Shown here: positions 1-8,743 of the stretch, one piece after another | How the letters are laid out: every line of letters starts with the position of its first letter | Numbering within the stretch: position 1 is the stretch's first letter | Assembly (NCBI GenBank): GCA_014904985.1 | Contig: MU129086.1 | Span: forward strand, 48,092 to 106,647 | Direction of reading: 5' to 3' | Origin: Hydnum rufescens UP504 | Taxonomy: Eukaryota; Basidiomycota; Agaricomycetes; Cantharellales; Hydnaceae | Length of the DNA: 58,556 nucleotides | Program-made: the position numbers and the translations under genes | Notes under the pieces: model-generated | What the model was told of the DNA's origin: nothing | What the model saw: the letters and a program-made list of their open reading frames with translations, nothing else | The model's database searches: none

Positions 1-530
1 AGTGGAATGGATTTGCTTGGTGACCCAGCAAGCAATCAATCCAGTTCCTGTTGCTGTGGGGCTGTGGGGATCTAACTCACATTGTAGGGGAACCCTTGAC
101 AAATTTTTTTAAATCTCCAGTTAAATGAAAGCCCTTGACTCCCTCTTTCCAATGGTCCTGGTTGTAATGAAATTGGACCACTGGTTCATGTTTTATGGCC
201 ATTTTTCTCCCTGATGAGCTGGCATCCATATCTCCCCCATTTCTCCATCAATTTCCTTCATTTTTGTACCAATGGATGCAGCCCATTGTGCTCTATCCTC
301 ATCTCTGAGGATAATTATTTTGGTGGCTCCAGTGTGGAGCTGCCTCATATTTCTTGTTTTCAACATCCCTGCCCACCCCCTGCCATGAATTCTTTGTGGA
401 TCATGATGTTTGTACCACCATCCAATCCAGCTTGATCCCCTCTTTCCAAGGAATGTTAGTTCAATAAAATCCAAGCACTCCTTCACATGCTATGGCCATT
501 TTCGTCTCAAATCACTGCTGTATGCCATAT
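1..530. other. No supportable gene
   Basis: Mixed-composition DNA without a recognisable domain. A 97-codon frame on the minus strand (193-486) resembles nothing I know and has no intron-like context, so I do not call it. Confidence 0.5.
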
Positions 531-765
531 ATGGCAATATTATGTAAGATGATGACATAATATTTTATATATGGTAATATCATTATAGTGCTATTACTAT
601 ATATAGTAGTATTACATAAGCATTACATAATACAATTACATAGTTAATTACATAAGATTTCCATATATGGCAATATGCCAGTGAATAATATCACCATATA
701 TGGAAGTATTACATAATCAATTATGTAATCATATTATATAATCTTGCCATATATGGTGTATTCCC
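531..765. repeat. AT-rich short palindromic repeat tract
   Basis: Dense recurrence of the words CATATATGG, GGCAATAT and TTACATAA with their complements, so the tract can fold on itself. Similar words recur at 26630-26725 beside an unrelated gene. This suggests a dispersed AT-rich element, possibly a decayed miniature transposon, but no clear terminal repeats or target duplication can be set. Confidence 0.5.
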
Positions 766-780
766 AATATGGCAATGTTG

Positions 781-1047
781 AGGGTTGTTCATGGGTCTGA
801 TGGTTCAACTCATGAGTCTGATGGTCCAACTCATGAGTCCAGGGATCAAACCCATGGGTCTGGGGGTCAAACTCATGGGTCTGGGGGTCAAACTCATGAG
901 TCTAATGGCCAACTCATGGGTCTGGGGGTCAAACTCATGAGTCTAATGGCCCAACTCATGAGTCTGATGCCCAACTCATGAGTCTAATGGCCCAACTCAT
1001 GAGTCTGATGCCCAACTCATGAGTCCAGGGTCAAACCCATGGGTCTA
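781..1047 (+). repeat. Minisatellite, about 13 units of ~21 bp
   Basis: Tandem units built on AACTCATGAGTCTGATGGCC, alternating with a CATGGGTCTGGGGGTCA variant. Unit length is 20-21 bp. The core ACTCATGAGT is itself palindromic. The array ends immediately before the outer end of the large inverted repeat. Confidence 0.85.
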
Positions 1048-1525
1048 ACATAGGGTATTGCATGGGGTTTTGAAACCCACAGGTTTTGACCCCACGGGGG
1101 AGATCCCCGCAGGGCGGAGGAACAATGTGGACCCATGGCTAAAACCCGCCAAGAACCCACCAACCCTGGCAATATGTACCAAGGGTTTGAATCAGTCCAT
1201 GCTGTAGATTGATAGTTGGTATGGTGCAGTTGTATTACACCAGAACTGCTAAGTTACTAGCTAATATTTTACCTCTGGTGCAGTAACTTACTGTTACCAT
1301 AACTATGTCATTATTTATCACTATTTACTATTATATATACATTGTATAGCAGTAGGGGCTCAGGGAGCTCAGGATGTGGTTGGTTGTTCAGGGGGGGAGG
1401 TTCTAGTACGGGTTTTCATTGTTGAGGGTTTGGTTGGTTGTTCATTTGGGACTTGAGCGGTCTCTGTCTCATGATCTGGGATCAAAGATATATACATCAG
1501 ATTGAAAAATGAAACATACATTCTA

Positions 1526-2594
1526 GTACCACACACCCGCCCCAGCGGGTGTGTGGTACCTTGTTTTATTTCGACGGCGGGGTCTGTATGGGCTTGTGCC
1601 CGGTTTTTCATATGGGGGTCTCGCAGGTGCAGGGGGTTCGGCAGGTGGTGTCAGTCGGATGATCTAGAATAAGTCAAAAGTGATGCAAAAAGGGCAGCTT
1701 GTGCTGCCCTTTTTGCGCCACTTAGATATAGAGAATTAATTTAAAAAAAAAACCTTTTAGTACCACACCTGCTCTAGTGGGTGTGGTACTCGTATTGTGC
1801 TGCTCGTGTCAATCGAGGGGTCCGTATGGGCTCGTGTCCAGTTTTTTGTATGGGGGTCGCATGGGGTTTCGTTCGAATCGATTCACAGGGGTGGGAGATG
1901 ATACCGTGGTCTTGCACGGATTAGGAACATCTAGAGTTTAAAAAAAAAATGTTAGTTGCTTAAGTCATAAAACTGGCACAAAAAGAACTGCTTTTGCTCT
2001 TTTTGTGCGGGTGTATCTACCGAGGGGGGGGAACTCACCTTATATAGTACTGCACACCCGCCGCAGCAGGTGTGTGGTATTCATTTTTGTTTGGGGGGTT
2101 TTCATTTACCAGGTGGGTGTTCATTTTGTGGGGTGCCACAGTGTGGGCATTGGGTCAGGTGTTTGCTCAGGGTATGGATGATGGGGAGACCTATCATAAA
2201 GTAATATGTTAGTTAAAAATAATAATAATAACAGCGCAAAAGAGCAGCTTTTGCTGCTCTTTTTGCGCCGCCATAGGTATTGCAATCAAACAAAAAGTTA
2301 CCTATGTTACCACACACCCGCCATGGCAGGTGTGTGGTACTTGTTCAGCAGGCCATCGTTTGGTGGGTTATCGTCTTGAAAACCGCCATTTGGCATGTTC
2401 TCGTTCCGCGGATTGTTGTTTGGGGGGGTGTTCATTTGCCAGTTCTGGTTCAGGCGATGACGTAGGATAATGTCAGTTAAAAATTAAAACCAACACAAAA
2501 AGAGCAGCTGTTGCTGCTCATTTTGCGTGGATGTATGTAAAGGATAAATACTTACCTCGTATGACCACACACCCGCCGCAGTGGGTATGTGGTC
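1526..2594 (-). other. Minus-strand array of exon/intron hairpin modules (left arm)
   Basis: Five exon-type hairpins with arms like ACCACACACCCGC / GCGGGTGTGTGGT lie near 1526-1559, 1761-1789, 2047-2079, 2308-2339 and 2563-2594. Four intron-type hairpins with arms like CAAAAAGAGCAGC / GCTGCTCTTTTTG lie near 1684-1717, 1976-2007, 2232-2268 and 2495-2527. Read on the minus strand, the exon hairpin sits 5-15 nt before a GTRAGT-like donor. The intron hairpin follows 20-60 nt later, then a CTAAC/CTGAC branch site and a TAG acceptor. Module spacing is about 230-290 bp. Splicing is inferred. Confidence 0.65.
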
Positions 2595-2640
2595 CTGCTT
2601 TCTGTCGTTTGATCCCTCGGTGGTTGTAGAACAACTTTCG

Positions 2641-2924
2641 ATGCCGGCAAATGCCGATATCAAGACCGAGGAAAGTGACTTCAACCAGGCACGTATTGAT
2701 GTGTGGAATTCACCCGATTACAACCTTCCTATCTACGAGCCTGGTCAGGAGGACATTGTCCGCCAAGCTTGTGGTTGCAACCTCTTCTCCACTAATGGAG
2801 AATCTCCTCGATTAATGCACTTTCAGCCATTTGTGAAGCCACGGGTGCTAATATCGATGAGACTTCCAATGCCATTGGCATGGATTCACATGTGGGGCCC
2901 AAATTCCTGGGTGCTAAGCTTACT
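2641..2924 (+). pseudogene. Captured, internally deleted UDP-glucose 6-dehydrogenase fragment
   Basis: Two blocks typical of UDP-glucose dehydrogenase (UDP-glucose to UDP-glucuronate, NAD-dependent, cytosolic) lie side by side. The first (2659-2800) reads ARIDVWNSPDYNLPIYEPG and then NLFST. The second (about 2804-2924) reads [18 protein letters not shown] and then GPKFLGA. In the intact enzyme these are separated by well over 100 residues, here absent, and the two blocks are in different frames. The fragment therefore cannot encode the enzyme. It ends at a GTATGT donor (2925) feeding the plus-strand module array. The divergent arrays start on either side of it. It may have been captured by a mobile element; that is inference. 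Confidence 0.85.
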
Positions 2925-4160
2925 GTATGTTTTTTTTTCTTTTTTCTTTTTTTACTAATGTATTTATTATTCTAGGTCATTGCATTACACTCGATCGACA
3001 GACCCACACGAACCCCCCACCAGCACCTGCCAGAACCGACGACGATGATACCGGAAAAGAGGAGGCACCACACACCTGCTGCGGTGGGGGTGTAGGTAAG
3101 TGTATTTTTTTTCATTCTTTACTAATGTATTTATTATTCTAGGTCACACTCGATCGACAGACCCGCACGAATCCCGCACTGGCACCCGCCAGAACCGATG
3201 ATGATGATTACTGGGGCGAGATACGCAAGCGCATGCAGCCACGCAAGACCCCAATGATCGACTATCTGCCACTAATAAAACGAGGCCTCAAATACGGTGC
3301 CACACACCCGCTTCGGCGGGTGTGTGGCAATATTAGGTGAGTATTTTCTTCATGGGGTGTACCACGATGCCAAAAGAGCAGCACCAGCTGCTCTTTTGGC
3401 ATTGCTTGTATTATTTTTTTACTAACATATCCACTATTTTAGGCTCTTTCTCCCTCCCTGAAACCCTGCCCCAATCAAAGCAGAGACAATGCCTACAGCA
3501 AAATATGGAGTGCGCAGCCACCCAGACCCCAACCCCCGAGTATCAGCGAGCTATAACACGACGACAAATCAGATACAGCACCCACACACCCGCTTCAGCG
3601 GGTGTGTGGTGACATCAGGTATGTCTAATCCCACTGGTGCCAAAAGAGCAGCAGGAGCTGCTCTTTTGGCACCCCTCTGTTTTCTTCTTTTTACTCATAT
3701 TATTTATCATTGTTCTAGGTCCCTTCCCTAAGTGAAAACCCGCCCAACAAGGACACGCACGAGCCCTCAACACAAAATTCGATGCGCAGCCGCCCAAGCC
3801 CTGAGTCTTGAACATGATGATGGACTTAATCTCATAGCACACACCTGCCGCGGCGGGTGTGTGGTAATAGTTGTAAGTTCAACGGCACCCAAAGAGCAGC
3901 AGTAGCTGCTCTTTGGGCACTACTTCTGTTTTTTCTAAAAACTAATGTATTCTTAATCATTCTAGGTGTCCTCCTTGATCCATGAAACCCCATGACAAGA
4001 ACAGAGCCGAGGTCCAAGGTGAAACACGGACCTGCGCAGCCACCTGCAACCCGATATGAACACCCAATCAAAACCCGCGCGAATGCCACCCTATCCTTGC
4101 AGCCACACATTCCTGTTGCCCCTCCTTGCATGAAAGCTCACCCGATGAGAAACATGGCAA
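2925..4160 (+). other. Plus-strand array of exon/intron hairpin modules (left arm and centre)
   Basis: Putative introns are 2925-2975 (GTATGT..CTAATG..TAG), 3095-3142, one starting at 3337 (GTGAGT) and ending near 3442, one starting near 3618 and ending near 3718, and a last one ending near 3965. Exon hairpins lie near 3067-3095, 3299-3330, 3581-3610 and 3837-3864. Intron hairpins lie near 3370-3401, 3637-3673 and 3886-3921. The exon 3143-3336 is open throughout and its hairpin encodes THPLRRVCG. The same peptide recurs in other modules (THPLGRVCG). The first two introns lack the intron hairpin. Confidence 0.65.
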
Positions 4161-4397
4161 GGCCCCCACATGAAATCTGACTTATATTGTATATAATTAT
4201 AATAAAATAAATAAATAAATGTTAAATAATCTTCTGGCCCTCTTACTATGGGCCATATACAGAATAGGATGAGGATATTGTCCCATGGGTTTCCTGTGGG
4301 TTCTCCTCGGGTTTTTTCAACCCTGTCATGTATCCCATGGCTTCTACCCCCGTGAGTCCATGGGGGCGGGTTTTCAACCCCGCGGGGCGGGATGTCC
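3832..4397. other. Asymmetric centre of the inverted repeat
   Basis: Holds one further plus-strand hairpin module (exon hairpin near 3837-3864, intron hairpin near 3886-3921, acceptor near 3965) that has no partner in the right arm. Then follow an AT-rich run (4180-4235) and a G/C-rich stretch with GGGTTTT and CCCCGCGGGG words (4270-4392). The last stretch resembles the outer ends of the arms, so it may be the second terminus of the original element. Confidence 0.6.
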
Positions 4398-4539
4398 TAA
4401 TTAAGTCCATTGTCATGTTCAAGACTCAGGGCTTGGGCGGCTGCGCATCGAATTTTGTGTTGAGGGCTCGTGCGTGTCCTTGTTGGGCGGGTTTTCACTT
4501 AGGAAGGGACCTAGAACAATGATAAATAATATGAGTAAA

Positions 4540-5320
4540 AAGAAGAAAACAGAGGTGCCAAAAGAGCAGCTCCTGCTGCTCTTTTGCACCAGTGGGATTA
4601 GACATACCTGATGTCACCACACACCCGCTGAAGCGGGTGGGTGGGGTGCTGTATCTGATTTGTCGTCGTGTTATAGCTCACTGATACTCGGGGGTTGGGG
4701 TCTGGGTGGCTGCGCACTCCATATTTTGCTGTAGCATTGTCTCTGCTTTGATTGGGGCAGGGTTCAGGGAGGGAGAAAGAGCCTAAAATAGTGGATACGT
4801 TAGTAAAAAAAATAATACAAGCAATGCCAAAAGAGCAGCTGGTGCTGCTCTTTTGGCATCATGGTACACCCATGAAGAAAATACTCACCTAATATTGCCA
4901 CACACCACAAAGCAGGTGTGTGGCACCGTATTTGAGGCCTCGTTTTATTAGTGCAGATAGTCGATCATTGGGGTCTTGTGTGGCTGCATGCGCTTGCGTA
5001 TCTCGCCCCAGTAATCATCATCATCGGTTCTGGCGGGCCAGTGCGGGATTCGTGCAGGTCTGTCGATCGAGTGTGACCTAGAATAATAAATACATTAGTA
5101 AAGAATGAAAAAAAAACACTTACCTACACCCCCACCGCAGCAGGTGTGTGGTGCCTCCTCTTTTCCGGTATCATCGTCGTCGGTTCTGGCAGGTGCTGGT
5201 GGGGGGTCATTGGGTCTGTCGATGTGTAATGCTATGATAGAATAATAAATATTAGTAAAAAAGAAAAAAAGAAAAAAACATACAGTAAGCTTAGCACCCA
5301 GGAATTTGGGCCCCACATGT
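4540..5320 (-). other. Minus-strand hairpin modules (right arm copy)
   Basis: Mirror copy of 2925-3735. Intron hairpins lie near 4556-4590 and 4823-4859, exon hairpins near 4617-4645, 4899-4925 (partly decayed arm) and 5124-5152. Donor and acceptor motifs are retained on the minus strand (for example ACTTACC near 5120 and CCTAGAATAATAAATACATTAG near 5080). Confidence 0.6.
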
Positions 5321-6226
5321 GAATCCATGCCAATGGCATTGGAAGTCTCATCGATATTAGCACCGTGGCTTCACAAATGGCCGAAATGCATTAATCGAGG
5401 AGATTCTCCATTAGTGGAGAAGAGGTTGCAACCACGAGCTTGGTGGACAATGCCCTGTTCAGGCTCGTAGATAGGAAGGTTGTAATCAGGTGAATTCCAG
5501 CATCAATATGTGCCTGGTTAGTCACTTTCCTGTCAGGGTGGACGAGAGCACCAAACAAATATAAACACGGATAAGTCCGACTAGGTCCGGCGTAAGTCCG
5601 GCTTCAGGGAGGAATCCGGGCAAGGCTGAGATAAGAGGAGCGGAGGAGAACAGGAGGAGAGCTCCAGCAGCCCGGAAGGGTCTAGGCGGAGGTGAGTTCT
5701 GACGGTCCTTAAGCTCGAGGAGTCAGCTGGACACACTCGGAACTGTAGTCCGGGTATAGCGGAAATCCTGATTTTCATAGAAGACATAGGAAGTACAAGG
5801 ACAAACCTGTAGTCCAGGGTAATAGCGGAAATCCTGAGAGACCAAAGCTGAGGCCTCTGGACTTCGCCCCCGGACTACTTATACAGGACAGCTATACTAC
5901 GAGGGGAGTGATCATCAAGGTGGAGTGTGATATATATAAAGTCAAGGGGGAGGGTGGTTACAAGGGAGGTGGAAACAGGAACAGGGGAGTGGCCAGGAAC
6001 AAGGACAGGTACTAGCGTGGGTAACTCGGAATCAAAGGAAATGAAAGAGAAATGAAACGTGACAGAACGAACTCGGAAGCAAACGGAAACAAACGGAAAC
6101 AAGAAGAAATAAACTGACGGAGCCCGGAGAGCACCGGAGACAAATCGGAAGCAAACCGGAGTTATCGGAAAAGAAGCGGACGAACCCTGACATTTCCTCG
6201 GTCTTGATATCAGCATTTGCCGGCAT
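5283..6226 (-). pseudogene. Second UDP-glucose dehydrogenase fragment, split by a solo LTR
   Basis: Mirror copy of 2641-2924 in the right arm, with the same internal deletion. It is interrupted between 5530 and 6193 by the LTR, with TTTCC duplicated on both sides where the left arm has a single copy. Sharing the deletion shows that capture and deletion came before the arms were duplicated. Confidence 0.85.
5531..6192 (-). mobile_element. Solo LTR (662 bp), 5-bp target duplication TTTCC
   Basis: Begins TGTCAGGGT and ends ACCCTGACA, the TG..CA ends of an LTR retrotransposon. It is flanked by TTTCC at 5526-5530 and 6193-6197. The empty site exists in the left arm with one TTTCC. On the minus strand a TATAAGTAG box lies at about 5878-5886. 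The stretch after it has two related blocks containing AATCCTGAGA / GTAGTCC. The element closes with TTTGTTTGGTGCTCTC before the terminal TGACA. No internal gag-pol is present, so this is a recombination remnant. It is the same family as 9862-10487. Confidence 0.93.
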
Positions 6227-6266
6227 CGAAAGTTGTTCTACAACCACCGAGGGATCAAACAACAGA

Positions 6267-7480
6267 AAGCAGGACCACATACCCGCTGCGGCAGGTGTGT
6301 GGTCATACGAGGTAAGTATTTATCCTTTACATACATCCATGCAAAAAGAGCAGCAACAGCTGCTCTTTTTGCGTTGGTTTTAATTTTTAACTGACATTAT
6401 CCTAGGTCATCGCCTGAACCAGAACCGGCAAATGAACACCCCCCCAAACAACAATCCGCGGAACGAGAACATGCCAAATGGCGGTTTTCAAGACGATAAC
6501 CCACCAAACGATGGCCTGCTGAACAAGTACCACACACCTGCCGCAGCGGGTGTGTGGTAACATAGGTAACTTTTTGTTTGATTGCAATACCTATGGCGGC
6601 GCAAAAAGAGCAGCAAAAGCTGCTCTTTTGCACCATTATTATTATTATTTTTAACTAACATATTACTTTATGATAGGTCTCCCCATCATCCATACAAGCC
6701 CTGAGCAAACACCTGACCCAATGCCCACACTGCAGCACCCCACAAAATGAACACCCACCCGGTAAATGAAAACCCCCAAACAAAAATGAATACCACACAC
6801 CCGCTGTGGCGGGTGTGCAGTACTATATAAGGTGAGTTCCCCCCCTCGGTAGATACACCCACACAAAAAGAGCGAAAGCAGTTCTTTTTGTGCCAGTTTT
6901 ACGACTTAAGCAACTAACATTTTTTTTTTAAACTCTAGATGTTCCTAATCCGCGCGAGACCCATGGTATCATCTCCCACCCCTGTGAAATCGATTCGAAT
7001 GAAACCCCATGCGACCCCCCATACGAAAAACCGGACACGAGCCCATACGGACCCCTCAATTGACACGAGCAGCACAATACAAGTACCACACCCACTAGAG
7101 CAGGTGTGGTACTAAAAGGTTTTTTTTTTAAAATTAATTCTCTATATCTAAGTGGCGCAAAAAGGGCAGTGCAAGCTGCCCTTTTTGCGTCACTTTTGAC
7201 TTATTCTAGATCATCCGACTGACACCACCTGCCGAACCCCCTGCACCTGCAAGACCCCCATACGAAAAACCGGGCACAAGCCCATACAGACCCCACTGTC
7301 GAAATAAAATGAGGTACCACACACCCACTGGGGCGGGTGTGTGGTACTAGAATGTATGTTTCATTTTTCAATCTGATGTATATATCTTTGATCCCAGATC
7401 ATGAGACAGAGACCGCTCAAGTCCCAAATGAACAACCAACCAAACCCTCAACAATGAAAACCCGTACTAGAACCTCCCCC
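6267..7480 (+). other. Plus-strand hairpin modules (right arm copy)
   Basis: The clearest modules in the window. Putative introns: 6312-6405 (GTAAGT, branch CTGAC at 6391, TAG), 6566-6676 (GTAACT, CTAAC, TAG), 6832-6938 (GTGAGT, CTAAC, TAG), then two more ending near 7210 and 7398. Exon hairpins lie near 6271-6304, 6526-6558, 6791-6822, 7084-7111 and 7314-7348. Intron hairpins lie near 6341-6374, 6599-6632, 6860-6893 and 7154-7190. Exons are about 150-160 nt. Confidence 0.65.
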
Positions 7481-7822
7481 CCCTGAACAACCAACCACAT
7501 CCTGAGCTCCCTGAAGCCTACTGCTATACAATGTATATATAATAGTAAATAGTAGTAAATAATGACATAGTTATGGTAACAGTAAGTTACTGCACCAGAG
7601 GTAAAATATTAGCTAGTAACTTAGCAGTTCTGGTGTAATACAACTGCACCATACCAACTATCAATCTATGGCATGGACTGATTCAAACCCTTGGTACATA
7701 TTGCCGGGGTTGGCGGGTTCTTGGCGGGTTTTAGCATGGGTCCACATTGTTCCTCCCGCCCTCGGGGATCTCCCCTGCAGGGTCAAAACCCGCGGTTTCA
7801 AAACCCGTGCAATACCCTATGA

Positions 7823-8743
7823 TGACCTGGCCCATTTGATAGCTAAAGTCCTCTGCTTTTTCTGGAGATTTTGTGCAAAATCTGGTCTTAATTTATTATA
7901 AACGCATACAAGATTGTCTTCAAGCTGATTCCCAGATGTTGCTGAAGATGATTTCCAAGTTTGATTGAGATATTGTGCAGACATACTGTACCGAAGTGCC
8001 TCCCAGATTCAGGAGGGCACTCATTGTCGTACTTGGACAAAGCAGAGTCAACAGATTGGAGCCAGATGGGAGGAATAAGGGGGAGGTGAGAAGAGGTAAT
8101 CACACTGCCCTCAGCACTAGCTTTGGCAGAGGAGCTGGACACAGAGCTAAGCACTGGCTTTGCTCTGAGTCCAGGGGAAAAGAGTGTGAGGGAGTGGGGA
8201 TCATGGTGAAAGACATAAAGTAGTGACTGGCCAAGTGGCACAGTCACTATCTAAGGAGAGGATGGGGGATCAGTGAGAGGAAGGAGTGTCCTACTCACTG
8301 CTTTCTTGCTAGGGTCCAGAGGTGTTGTCCCAGACTAGGAAAGGCCTAGTATTAGTGGCTACTAGACAGGCCAACCAGATAGGCAAGTAGAAGAAGCAGA
8401 GGCAAGAGGTTTCATGGTTTCTCACTAGGTGACAAAGATCCGGGCAAAGTTAACTATTTGATTCTGTGGAATCTGCCATATATACATGACTTTTGAGTCC
8501 TAACTTAATTATGTAATACACTATATTACACATACTCTCCTTGTTGATAATAGCATCTATTAGGTACTTGTTTGTGCTTGGATCAAAGTCTTTTGTATGC
8601 ATTTCTGGAGTCATAAGGCCTCTGACAATTCCCTTCCAAATATCGGTATAAATGGTGAATTCCCTTTTAATGATTGGTCAGATGGAGTTGCTTCTGTGTG
8701 ATAATATTTGTAGTTTTGTGAGGGAGTTTCAGGTACTGTTGAA
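7823..8743. other. No supportable gene
   Basis: Between the inverted repeat and the gypsy relic. A 119-codon frame on the minus strand (7888-8247) has no recognisable domain. No tandem repeats or hairpin modules are seen. Confidence 0.5.

Larger units (their letters stand above)
1050..3831 (+). repeat. Left arm of ~3-kb imperfect inverted repeat
   Basis: The sequence from about 1050 (ATAGGGTATTGCATGG) to 3831 (ATGATGGACTTAAT) recurs as reverse complement at 4398-7822. Matches run through unique landmarks: the outer GGGTTTTGAAACCC-rich end, the segment near 1200, each hairpin module, the dehydrogenase fragment and the inner end. The arms differ by scattered substitutions and small indels, plus one 662-bp LTR insertion in the right arm. 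The outer minisatellite lies next to this arm only. Confidence 0.92.
4398..7822 (-). repeat. Right arm of ~3-kb imperfect inverted repeat
   Basis: Reverse-complement partner of 1050-3831, lengthened by the solo LTR at 5531-6192. The outer end reads CAAAACCCGTGCAATACCCTAT, the mirror of the left outer end. The divergence between arms argues against a trivial assembly foldback, because a recent artefact would be identical. Confidence 0.92.

Noticed and set aside
1526..7348. Hairpins read as bacterial-type terminators or a CRISPR array
   Set aside because: The gene structure is fungal, hairpins are tied to donor sites and introns, and spacers are related exon/intron sequences rather than unique equal-length spacers.
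1050..7822. The inverted repeat as an assembly foldback artefact
   Set aside because: The arms differ by many substitutions, small indels, one arm-specific module and an LTR with target duplication, which a foldback of one molecule would not produce.
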